Source of the DNA: UBA1081 sp045535305
GTDB lineage: Bacteria > Bacillota > Clostridia > Oscillospirales > Acutalibacteraceae
Reading direction: 5' to 3'
Assembly: GCA_045535305.1 (NCBI GenBank)
Contig: JAZSLJ010000075.1
Coordinates: 1 to 16,134 of the forward strand
DNA length: 16,134 bases
Made by a program: the position numbers and the translations under genes. Positions 6,763 through 13,915 of this stretch are shown in pieces; positions within the stretch are counted from its first letter, which is position 1; each line of letters starts with the position of its first letter. The notes below the pieces were generated by a model. It searched no databases and had not been told where the DNA came from. It was given only the letters and a program-made list of their open reading frames with translations.

Positions 6763-7992
6763 ATGAGTAAAAAAGAAAAAAAAGCAAATAAAGGTACTGT
6801 TTTACAGGACGATATAAAGCTCGACATTCCCGAAGACGAAATATGGACATATCAGATTCCCGGTCTTGCAGCTCCTCATATCAACAAGCCTTATAAATAC
6901 TACAATCTTAAAAAAGCATTGTTTGTTATAAGTATTATAGTTGCTGTTTCACTTTCTATTTATTTCAGTATTCTTGCATTACAGAATGAAACATTTGAAT
7001 ATACTCAGCTTGAAAACGGCTATGAGTTTTCAAAGTTCAGTAACACAGGTTATCTTTACGAGCTTGATATTGATTATGTATCCGATGTTGAGTATATTGC
7101 AGGCAATAACGACCCCGCAACAAATTTCAAGGTTGTAAAGGATGAATCAAAGCCTGTTGTTTCTGTAAGACAGTTCACTCTTAACTGTGATGATAAAATC
7201 AGGACAATAACAATCGGTGCTAATGTTGAGTTTGTGGATGCAAAGGCATTTTATTCCTGTTGGGCATTACAGAATATTGAGGTTGACGAAAACAATCCCA
7301 ATTATTGCGATATTGACGGCGTTCTTTACAACAAGGATAAAACAGAGCTTCTTTGCTACCCCTGTAACCACGATGAATATCTCAGACAGAAATACGGTTA
7401 TGAAACAGAGCTTTATAAGAATGATGTTACACCCGAATATGAAAGAGATGTTCAGACTTATGTAGTACCTTCTTCTGTTACAAAACTTGGTGAGATGTGC
7501 TTTAACTATGCGAATATCAGAGTGCTTTATCTTCCCGAAGGTCTTAAAACTATTGAAACTCTTGCAGTATTCAAATTGCACGAGCCTGCTGACCAGTGGG
7601 GAACAACACCTTCGCTAATAAATGTTTTTTCTTACAAAAATAAAGATGTAACAGATACACATTTCACAACAGTTGATGCTCTCGGTGAGGTTTATAATTC
7701 ACTTCCCGAAGGCTTGGAATTTATCGGTTCTGATGCTTTCAGTTATAATCAGGAGCTGACTTATGTTTACATTCCCTCAAGTGTTAAGTATATCGGTCAT
7801 CACGCATTCTGGGATACTGTTTACAAGAGCGACGGTGAGCTTCGCGGTGTTGCACAGATGAATGTGGCTGTAAGCGAAGAAGAATTCCATGGTATGGAGG
7901 TCGGCGACGACTGGTGCCCGAAATATGACTACCTGTTGTTCAAAAAGGGTATTGATGTAAAGTACTCTCAGGAAAGACTTGCTTTAAAATAA
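6763..7992 (+). CDS. Membrane-anchored leucine-rich-repeat (BspA type) protein
   Basis: A protein of 409 residues. Residues 1-50 are hydrophilic and lysine-rich. A single membrane helix follows at about 51-73 (ALFVISIIVAVSLSIYFSIL), then a domain of about 335 residues that should lie outside the cell (positive-inside rule). That domain contains BspA/LRR_5 repeats, for example IRTITIGANVEFVDAKAF (about 146-163), YVVPSSVTKLGEMCF (233-247), LYLPEGLKTIETLAVF (255-270) and VYIPSSVKYIGHHAFW (335-350). The inserted NPNYCDIDGVLYNKDKTELL segment (about 179-197) is typical of these repeats. Such domains mediate protein or carbohydrate binding; no catalytic motif is seen. It lies 16 bases behind the MFS gene with a GGTGAG ribosome binding site and is followed by a terminator. 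A role as an accessory to the transporter is an inference from linkage. Confidence 0.75.
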   Translation: MSKKEKKANKGTVLQDDIKLDIPEDEIWTYQIPGLAAPHINKPYKYYNLKKALFVISIIVAVSLSIYFSILALQNETFEYTQLENGYEFSKFSNTGYLYELDIDYVSDVEYIAGNNDPATNFKVVKDESKPVVSVRQFTLNCDDKIRTITIGANVEFVDAKAFYSCWALQNIEVDENNPNYCDIDGVLYNKDKTELLCYPCNHDEYLRQKYGYETELYKNDVTPEYERDVQTYVVPSSVTKLGEMCFNYANIRVLYLPEGLKTIETLAVFKLHEPADQWGTTPSLINVFSYKNKDVTDTHFTTVDALGEVYNSLPEGLEFIGSDAFSYNQELTYVYIPSSVKYIGHHAFWDTVYKSDGELRGVAQMNVAVSEEEFHGMEVGDDWCPKYDYLLFKKGIDVKYSQERLALK

Positions 7993-8010
7993 TTAAATAA
8001 CGTGTTTTTC

Positions 8011-8044
8011 GCCGAGTGTTCGTAAGGACACTCGGCAGTTTTAA
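8011..8044 (+). terminator. Terminator after the LRR protein gene
   Basis: GCCGAGTGT (8011-8019) pairs perfectly with ACACTCGGC (8028-8036), followed by AGTTTTAAT. It lies 19 bases after the stop codon. Confidence 0.8.
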
Positions 8045-8073
8045 TAAAAAATAATAAAATTGCTCAAAAACGC

Positions 8074-8102
8074 TTGCAATTTATTGCAGTTTATTGTACA
8101 AT
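8074..8102 (+). promoter_or_regulatory. Promoter of the phosphoribosyltransferase-like gene
   Basis: TTGCAA (8074-8079), a 17-base spacer, then TACAAT (8097-8102). Transcription should start about 25-30 bases before the ATG at 8136. Confidence 0.65.
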
Positions 8103-8135
8103 AAGTACACACAATATATCAAGGAGGTATATTTT

Positions 8136-8780
8136 ATGCCTATTAACAATGTTATTAAAATTGCAACAAAGCGCAGGGATTTGTTCTTGCGTGCAGAAAA
8201 AGGTCATTTTGCTTCAAGCCATTCTCACAGCAACTATTATATTGATGTTGCTGCGCAGAAATCAAGACTTTCTGAAGCAAAGGCAGTTGCACAGGAGCTT
8301 TGCAGCAATTACAATTATAATACAAGAATCGTTGATACAATTCTTTGCCTTGACGGTACGGAGGTGCTTGGTGCCTGTCTTGCAGATGAGCTTACAAAGA
8401 ATCATTTTATGAATATCAACGCTCATCAGACAATTTATGTTGTAACTCCCGAATTAACAGGCAGCTCACAGCTTTTGTTCAGAGATAATATCGTTCCTAT
8501 GATAAACGGCAAACATGTGCTTGTGCTGGCAGTATCCGTTGCAACGGGCAATACAGTAAAATCTGCTATTGAAGCAGTTAAATATTACGGCGGCGAGGTT
8601 GTAGGTATTGCATCAATATTCTCAACACAGGAAGAGTTCAACGGTTATGCTGTGGATTCTGTATTTAATCCCAACGACCTTGACGGCTATTTTGCTGTTC
8701 CGTCTCATGAATGTCCCTTGTGTAAAGAAAAAAAGAAGCTGGATGCACTTATCAACAGCTACGGTTATTCAAAACTGTAA
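8136..8780 (+). CDS. Phosphoribosyltransferase-fold protein, orotate PRTase-like, atypical PRPP loop
   Basis: A 214-residue protein. AAGGAGG (8121-8127) sits 8 bases before ATG 8136, which excludes an in-frame upstream ATG at 8094 that lies at the promoter. The N-terminal part, with GHFASSHSHSNYYIDVAA (23-40), resembles the substrate hood of orotate phosphoribosyltransferases. The central segment VLVLAVSVATGNTV (128-141) aligns with the PRPP-binding loop, which normally reads V-(V/L)-x-D-D-x-x-x-T-G-x-(S/T). Here the two acidic residues are replaced by Ala and Val, while the ATGNT phosphate loop remains. A short CPLC (193-196) near the C terminus could bind a metal, though only two cysteines are seen there. 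It is a single-gene unit with its own promoter and terminator. It may be a ribosyltransferase with altered chemistry, or a regulator that kept the fold. The substrate is unknown. Confidence 0.65.
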   Translation: MPINNVIKIATKRRDLFLRAEKGHFASSHSHSNYYIDVAAQKSRLSEAKAVAQELCSNYNYNTRIVDTILCLDGTEVLGACLADELTKNHFMNINAHQTIYVVTPELTGSSQLLFRDNIVPMINGKHVLVLAVSVATGNTVKSAIEAVKYYGGEVVGIASIFSTQEEFNGYAVDSVFNPNDLDGYFAVPSHECPLCKEKKKLDALINSYGYSKL

Positions 8781-8790
8781 ACAATAATAT

Positions 8791-8820
8791 CAGCCCCGTA
8801 TTAACGGGGCTGTTTTGTTG
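8791..8820 (+). terminator. Terminator after the phosphoribosyltransferase-like gene
   Basis: CAGCCCCGT (8791-8799) pairs perfectly with ACGGGGCTG (8804-8812), then TTTTGTTG. It sits between two converging genes. Read on the minus strand the following sequence is less T-rich, so it serves mainly the plus-strand gene. Confidence 0.8.
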
Positions 8821-8836
8821 CTCAGATGTATATTTT

Positions 8837-10225
8837 TCAGTTCGTTGCCAGACTTTCTTCAACTGCTTTTTCTGCCTGTTCTTTTGCAAGTTCAAGAGCT
8901 TTAAGGTCAATTTTACCCGCCTTGATTCTGTAGAAGCTGAAAGCAAAGAGGAACACAACCATACCAATAAGGAAATACTGGTCGCCTGCTTCAAGTGTTG
9001 TAAAGAGTGAAACGCTTATGAGAAGGTCTGCAATAATTGCAAGAATGATTGTTATAATAAATGCTGCTTTCGGCATATGGAAAAAGCTGTTTTTCCATGC
9101 TTCGGGATATTTTTTGAGAAGTCTGAACATAAGACAGTTGTTGATAAGGTTCAGAATCATGACGGGAATCATCATAAGTGAGATAAGGTCATCAAGTCCC
9201 ATATCAACGAAAACAGGTACAATTGCAACTATGTAAAGCACAAGCATCATTACCCAGGGGTAACCCTTTTTGTTTTTCTTGCCGAGAACCGAGGGAAGCC
9301 AACCGTCTTCAATTGTTGCAAGCATAGGATGCTGAACGCCTGCAATAGCTCCGTAAAGTGAAGTTGCAATAGCAAAGCAAGCACCGCCGAGAGTGAAAAT
9401 AACGTAAATTGCGTGGGGGAATATCTTTTCGGCAACAACACCGAGGTTTTTGTCTGCAACCTGTTCAATGGGAAGAACACCCGCAGTTACAATAGCGATA
9501 AGCACATAAACAATCATAACCACGAATGAAGCAATAAGAATTGCCTTGGGAAGTGAACGCTTGGGGTCTTTTGCATCGGGAGTCATTTCAATGGGTCTTG
9601 TTGCACCCTGACATGCAAAGCTCATCATCGCAACTGCCATAATGAAGCCGAAAGGCCCGTCGCTGAAATATCCTTCAGAAAATGGATTTGCAGTTGCAAA
9701 ATCAACTTTGGGGAGTCCTGCAATAATGTAAACAAGAAGTGAAACTATAAGCACGCCAACCATTACAAGATTGAACTTACCCATGAACTTACCGCCCAGA
9801 AAGGTAGTTGCAAAGAAGAAAGTGATAATTCCGATTGCTACAAATTTGCCGTAAGGCGCAATCTGCGGGAAGATGATTGAAGCATATTCCACAACCGACA
9901 GACCGTACATTGCAAATGCAAGTCCTGAGAAAATACTTGAAATTGCAGTAACACCGACAAGAAGCGGCGGCTGAAGCAATGCCGACTGACTGTAATTACC
10001 GCCGGGAAGAACGAACATACCCGACATAAGCGTTTTGTATGCGTAAGCAAAAAGCACAACAATACAAGCACAGACGAGTGCAAGAGTGATTGATCTGCCA
10101 GTAAATCCGATCGCAGTACCCATAGAAACGAATATGCCCGAGCCGATGCAGTTACCTATTCCGTAACAGGAAAGCTCCGCAACGCTCAGTTTCTTTTTAC
10201 CTTCTTTTTTAACTGTATCTTTCAT
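8837..10225 (-). CDS. APC-family amino acid permease
   Basis: A 462-residue integral membrane protein with about 12 helices. Near the start it has GNCIGSGIF (24-32), the unwound first-helix motif that binds the amino acid backbone in APC/LeuT-fold carriers. After the fifth helix region it has the conserved FACQGATRPIEMTPDAKDP segment. The C terminus is short and charged. It should import, or exchange, an amino acid across the cytoplasmic membrane; the sequence does not say which. The start has GGAG at plus-strand positions 10234-10237, 8 bases away. The gene begins 12 bases after the stop of the C-S lyase/redoxin fusion, so the two form one operon. The substrate may therefore be a sulfur-containing amino acid (inference). 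Confidence 0.85.
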   Translation of the reverse strand: MKDTVKKEGKKKLSVAELSCYGIGNCIGSGIFVSMGTAIGFTGRSITLALVCACIVVLFAYAYKTLMSGMFVLPGGNYSQSALLQPPLLVGVTAISSIFSGLAFAMYGLSVVEYASIIFPQIAPYGKFVAIGIITFFFATTFLGGKFMGKFNLVMVGVLIVSLLVYIIAGLPKVDFATANPFSEGYFSDGPFGFIMAVAMMSFACQGATRPIEMTPDAKDPKRSLPKAILIASFVVMIVYVLIAIVTAGVLPIEQVADKNLGVVAEKIFPHAIYVIFTLGGACFAIATSLYGAIAGVQHPMLATIEDGWLPSVLGKKNKKGYPWVMMLVLYIVAIVPVFVDMGLDDLISLMMIPVMILNLINNCLMFRLLKKYPEAWKNSFFHMPKAAFIITIILAIIADLLISVSLFTTLEAGDQYFLIGMVVFLFAFSFYRIKAGKIDLKALELAKEQAEKAVEESLATN

Positions 10226-10237
10226 TTTAACAGCTCC

Positions 10238-12001
10238 TTACTTTCTGAGAACTTTTATGATGTCTTTCACATCGGGAAAATCTGTCATAGTCTTTGCGTA
10301 GTGAGAATACGTAACATTCATATCCTTATCAACTGCAACAAATGCACAAAGCTGATTTTCTCTCGGACCTTTCGTTGTTTCCTCTGCAGGTGCAATTGCC
10401 GAATTTATTGACTCAATCATATCAAGATTCAGCAGTTTGTAAACATTCTTGCCTATAACAAATTCAATCAGTTTATCGCCTGCAAGCATATTTACAATGC
10501 CGTCTGCTTCAAATACATTGTATTTGTCATACAGTTCGCATTTTGGGTCTGCCACGAGTTCAAAGGGATATTTTTTCTGATGCTGAGCAAGTGTGTAAAC
10601 ATCATTCTGCAGAATGAATTTGATATCATAACCCATAGCTTTGAAAACGGGATATGCGGCTGTAAATGATGCAAGAAGCACTTTACACAATTCGCAGTCA
10701 TAGAATCTTGAGAAAATAATGAATGTTTTTCCGTCAAGAGTTGCATTTGTTGCCTTGGGTGAATTATAAACAAAGTTCTCAAGCTTTTCACCTGCAACAA
10801 GAGTTTTGTGATAGGGCTTGCCGGTTGCTTCCCAATCTGCTCTGACTTTTTCAACGGCATTTTTAAAGCGTTCAAGAGCCTTTTCAATGGTAACCTTTGC
10901 ACAGGCAAGGTTGATTCGCTGAAAACCTCTGCCGAGAGGCCCGAACATTTCACCGTTGTCAAGATAAAGTCCCGCACCTTCAAGCATTCTGCGAAGCTCA
11001 ACGTGTGTCATTCCGAGTTTTCTCATATCGAGCCACTGAAGATATGTACCCTCAAGGGGATAAACCTTTATTTCGGGAAAATGCTCTGCCATAAAGTTTT
11101 CAACAAGAACAGCGTTTTCGTGAACAACTGTAAGAAGTTCGTCGAGCCAGTCCTCACATTCGTTGTATGCTGCTATACAGGCGGGATAAGCGAAAATGTT
11201 AAGTCCCATCTGCATATTGAAAAGTGAACAGGCTGTTGCCTTTGCGCGGATTTTTGCATTGGGAATGATAATGTTTGAACACTGAAGACCTGCAAGGTTG
11301 AATGTTTTGCTCGGCGCTGTGCATACGGCGATGTTGTCAAGCACAAAATCACCCACGTTTGCCATAACGGTATGTTCATATCCGGGCATTATCAAATCGT
11401 GATGAATTTCATCGTCTATAATAAATACATTGTTACGGCAACAGATATCGGCTACCTTTTTAAGCTCCTCTTTTGTCCAGACTCTGCCTACGGGGTTGTG
11501 AGGATTGCAGAAAAGAAGTGCTTTTGCCTTTTTACATTTCTTTTCGAGGTCAGCGTAGTCAATTTCATATCTGCCGTTATTGTCTATAAGTTCGCTGTAA
11601 ACAATCTTTCTGCTTTTTGCAAGCACAGCCATATCAAAGGGATAATAAACAGGCGTGAGAATGATTACGCCGTCGCCGGGATTTGTACTTGCCTGAATGA
11701 GTACGGCAAGTGCATCAACAACACCGGGAGTGTTGATAATCCATTCTTTTTTTACATCGAAATCGTGTTTGCGCTCCATCCATGAAATAACCGCATCAAA
11801 ATATTCTTCGGTGGGGCTTGTGTAGCCGAGAACCGAATTTTCAGCAGTCTTTTTTATTTTCTCAACAATCTGCGGGGCAGGATAAAACTCCATATCAGCC
11901 ACAGAAAGCGGTACAAATTCAGGTGATGCATTTTTTGCCCCATTCCATTTGTTACTGCCGCAGTTACGGCGGTCAGGGATGCTTGTAAAATCGTATTTCA
12001 C
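10238..12001 (-). CDS. MalY/PatB-type PLP C-S lyase (aminotransferase fold I) fused to a peroxiredoxin-like domain
   Basis: This gene codes for a 587-residue two-domain protein. Residues 1 to about 388 are a fold-type I PLP enzyme of the MalY/PatB (cystathionine beta-lyase-like) group. It has the start MKYDFTSIPDRR, the FVPLSVADMEF substrate region, NPHNPVGRVW (166-175), DDEIHHDL, the Schiff-base lysine K232 in APSKTFNLAGLQ, and the carboxylate-binding R362 in FQRINLACA. Normal family length is about 390. Residues 400-587 read as an AhpC/TSA-type thioredoxin fold: a GEKLENF start, FIIFSRFYDCELCK with C436-x2-C439, YPFELVADP (478-486), and FVAVDKDMNVTYSHYAK (554-570). The start is a GTG at 11999-12001 with GGAG 7 bases upstream. 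The activity is probably beta-elimination of a sulfur amino acid to pyruvate, ammonia and a thiol, linked to a redox domain. The fusion is unusual. It is followed by an amino acid permease gene. Confidence 0.82.
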   Translation of the reverse strand: MKYDFTSIPDRRNCGSNKWNGAKNASPEFVPLSVADMEFYPAPQIVEKIKKTAENSVLGYTSPTEEYFDAVISWMERKHDFDVKKEWIINTPGVVDALAVLIQASTNPGDGVIILTPVYYPFDMAVLAKSRKIVYSELIDNNGRYEIDYADLEKKCKKAKALLFCNPHNPVGRVWTKEELKKVADICCRNNVFIIDDEIHHDLIMPGYEHTVMANVGDFVLDNIAVCTAPSKTFNLAGLQCSNIIIPNAKIRAKATACSLFNMQMGLNIFAYPACIAAYNECEDWLDELLTVVHENAVLVENFMAEHFPEIKVYPLEGTYLQWLDMRKLGMTHVELRRMLEGAGLYLDNGEMFGPLGRGFQRINLACAKVTIEKALERFKNAVEKVRADWEATGKPYHKTLVAGEKLENFVYNSPKATNATLDGKTFIIFSRFYDCELCKVLLASFTAAYPVFKAMGYDIKFILQNDVYTLAQHQKKYPFELVADPKCELYDKYNVFEADGIVNMLAGDKLIEFVIGKNVYKLLNLDMIESINSAIAPAEETTKGPRENQLCAFVAVDKDMNVTYSHYAKTMTDFPDVKDIIKVLRK

Positions 12002-12032
12002 ATAACCACTCCTTTTTTATTTCTATAAAACA

Positions 12033-12061
12033 AGTATAGCAATCCTCGTTGACATTATCAA
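12033..12061 (-). promoter_or_regulatory. Promoter of the C-S lyase fusion / permease operon
   Basis: Read on the minus strand: TTGATA (12056-12061), a 17-base spacer, then TATACT (12033-12038), with TGC just upstream of the -10 box (extended -10). It overlaps the divergent promoter of the amidotransferase gene. Confidence 0.75.
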
Positions 12062-12078
12062 GTTAATTATGTTAAAAT
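12049..12078 (+). promoter_or_regulatory. Promoter of the glutamine amidotransferase gene
   Basis: A perfect TTGACA (12049-12054), an 18-base spacer, and TAAAAT (12073-12078) with TGT in front (extended -10). Its -35 box lies inside the spacer of the opposing promoter, so polymerase can probably occupy only one of the two at a time. The boxes also form a small inverted repeat, TTGA-N5-TCAA (12049-12061). Confidence 0.75.
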
Positions 12079-12108
12079 TTTTTTAGAAATTTATTTGAGG
12101 AGATTGTT

Positions 12109-12801
12109 ATGAGTGTTGTAATAGCTATGCCGCAGATGGGTACTGACCTTTTCAGAAAATATATGAAAAGCAAATATGTAAAAAGCTTTGAAAGAGCAGG
12201 TGCAACCGTAAAATGGATTGAACTTGATGACACCGAAAAGGCTGTAAAAGAGACACTCTCTTGCGACGGTCTGCTTCTTCCCGGCGGTGCAGATATTCAG
12301 CCCTCACTTTACGGCAGAGAAAGAGAAGAAAAATGCGGCAAACCCAATGAATTGCGCGATAAATACGAATTTCTCATATACAATGCCTTCGTAAAAACGA
12401 ACAAGCCGATTTTATGCATCTGCAGAGGCTTTCAGCTTTTAAACGTTATAAACGGCGGCACTCTTTATCAGGATATTGCAGAAATAAAAAAATGCAATCA
12501 TTCAAGTTTTCTTAAAAGAGCAAAAGCTATTCATAAGGTAAATATAACAAATGGTACAAAGCTCGCTGAAATATTAAAACAAGCTCAGATAGGTGTAAAC
12601 AGTATGCATCATCAGGCTGTTGAGAATGTCGGGCACAATCTTACAGTTTCCGCCGTCAGCGAAGACGGATTTGTTGAAGCCCTTGAACTCAAAGACCATC
12701 CGTTCTGTATAGGTGTTCAGTGGCATCCCGAGCATATGAGTAAAACAGATTCACTCCAGCAAAGTATTTTTAATGAGTTTGTAAATGCTTGTATGCGATA
12801 A
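12109..12801 (+). CDS. Class I glutamine amidotransferase, gamma-glutamyl-GABA hydrolase (peptidase C26) type
   Basis: A 230-residue cytoplasmic hydrolase. The family signature LLLPGGADIQPSLYG (55-69) is characteristic of the PuuD-like gamma-glutamyl-gamma-aminobutyrate hydrolases. The nucleophile elbow CICRG gives the catalytic C105, and QWHPEH gives H206 and E208, completing the triad. NSMHHQAV (164-171) is also typical. These enzymes hydrolyse gamma-glutamyl amide bonds, releasing glutamate from gamma-glutamylated amines or amino acids; no putrescine-degradation genes are nearby, so the true substrate is open. GAGGAG (12097-12102) sits 6 bases before the ATG. The gene is transcribed alone, divergently from the C-S lyase/permease operon. 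Confidence 0.85.
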   Translation: MSVVIAMPQMGTDLFRKYMKSKYVKSFERAGATVKWIELDDTEKAVKETLSCDGLLLPGGADIQPSLYGREREEKCGKPNELRDKYEFLIYNAFVKTNKPILCICRGFQLLNVINGGTLYQDIAEIKKCNHSSFLKRAKAIHKVNITNGTKLAEILKQAQIGVNSMHHQAVENVGHNLTVSAVSEDGFVEALELKDHPFCIGVQWHPEHMSKTDSLQQSIFNEFVNACMR

Positions 12802-12842
12802 ATAAGAATTTATTATATCTTCAATAAATACGGATAAAAAAT

Positions 12843-12876
12843 CAAGCTACTCACTGATGTGGGTAGCTTGTTGCTT
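12843..12876. terminator. Bidirectional terminator between converging genes
   Basis: CAAGCTACTCAC (12843-12854) pairs with GTGGGTAGCTTG (12859-12870), a 12-bp stem with one G-T wobble and a TGAT loop. On the plus strand it is followed by TTGCTTTTGTG. On the minus strand it is followed by ATTTTTTATCC, which is the stronger T run. It can therefore end both the amidotransferase gene and the GGGtGRT operon. Confidence 0.8.
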
Positions 12877-12902
12877 TTGTGAAAATGTTTATATGGTTTT
12901 AA

Positions 12903-13901
12903 TTACTTGCAAGCTTCTTCGATAGCAACTGCACAAGCAACTGTCATACCAACCATGGGGTTGTTACCTGCACCGATAAGACCCATCATCTCAACGTGAG
13001 CGGGAACTGAAGAAGAACCTGCGAACTGAGCGTCTGAGTGCATACGACCCATTGTATCTGTCATACCGTAGGAAGCGGGACCTGCAGCCATGTTGTCGGG
13101 ATGAAGTGTACGGCCTGTACCGCCACCTGATGCAACTGAGAAATAGCTTACGCCGTTTTCAACACACCATTTCTTGTATGTGCCTGCAACGGGATGCTGG
13201 AAACGAGTGGGGTTTGTTGAGTTACCTGTGATTGAAACACCAACGTTTTCGAGCTTCATGATAGCAACGCCTTCGGGTACATTGTCTGAACCGTAGCAGC
13301 GAACCTTTGCTCTGTCGCCTGTTGAGTAAGCTGTTTCGTTTACAATCTTAACAGTTTCTGAGTAGGGATCAAACTCAGTCTGAACGTATGTGAAGCCGTT
13401 GATTCTTGAAATAATCATAGCAGCGTCTTTGCCGAGACCGTTAAGGATAACGCGGAGAGGCTGAACTCTAACCTTGTTAGCGTTAAGAGCGATTTTGATA
13501 GCGCCTTCAGCAGCAGCGAATGATTCGTGGCCTGCAAGGAAGCAGAAGCACTCTGTTTCCTCTGAAAGGAGCATTTTGCCGAGGTTACCGTGGCCAAGAC
13601 CAACCTGACGGTTGTCAGCAACAGAACCGGGGATACAGAAAGCCTGAAGGCCTTCACCGATAGCAGCAGCAGCGTCAGCAGCCTTTGTGCAGCCCTTCTT
13701 AAGAGCGATAGCGCAGCCTACTGTGTATGCCCAAACAGCGTTTTCGAAGCAGATGGGCTGAGTTTCTCTAACGATTTTATCGCAGTCGATACCCTTTGCA
13801 AGAGTGATTTCTTTACACTCTTCGATTGAATTGATACCGTATTGTTTAAGAACAGAGAGAATTTTAGCTTCTCTTCTTTCGTAGTTTTCAAATAATGCCA
13901 T
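12903..13901 (-). CDS. GGGtGRT family protein
   Basis: A 332-residue protein named for the motif present here as GGGTGRT at residues 259-265 (context FSVASGGGTGRTLHPDN). Other strongly conserved-looking glycine-rich segments are AFCIPGSVADNRQVGLGHGNLG (starting near 87), ITGNSTNPTRFQHPVAG (224-240) and LIGAGNNPMVGM (308-319). There is no signal peptide or membrane helix. Eleven cysteines are scattered through it (for example C40, C51, C63, C71, C89, C118, C120). The biochemical function is, to my knowledge, not established. It follows the NifU-like gene by 14 bases, with GGAGG at plus-strand positions 13911-13915 (9 bases from the start), so it is the second gene of that operon. Synonymous codons are strongly biased to AAC, TTC, ATC, GGT and GCT, suggesting high expression. 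Confidence 0.85.
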   Translation of the reverse strand: MALFENYERREAKILSVLKQYGINSIEECKEITLAKGIDCDKIVRETQPICFENAVWAYTVGCAIALKKGCTKAADAAAAIGEGLQAFCIPGSVADNRQVGLGHGNLGKMLLSEETECFCFLAGHESFAAAEGAIKIALNANKVRVQPLRVILNGLGKDAAMIISRINGFTYVQTEFDPYSETVKIVNETAYSTGDRAKVRCYGSDNVPEGVAIMKLENVGVSITGNSTNPTRFQHPVAGTYKKWCVENGVSYFSVASGGGTGRTLHPDNMAAGPASYGMTDTMGRMHSDAQFAGSSSVPAHVEMMGLIGAGNNPMVGMTVACAVAIEEACK

Positions 13902-13915
13902 GTTCGTATTCCTCC

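Noticed and set aside
8778..8788. TAAACAATAAT, identical to the first 11 bases of the MITE terminal repeat
   Set aside because: It includes the stop codon of the phosphoribosyltransferase-like gene, and no matching second end or palindromic body is present; a chance match in AT-rich DNA.
10808..11785. Two plus-strand open frames of about 138 codons opposite the C-S lyase gene
   Set aside because: They are antisense to well-conserved PLP-enzyme coding sequence and have no promoter, ribosome binding site or recognisable domain.
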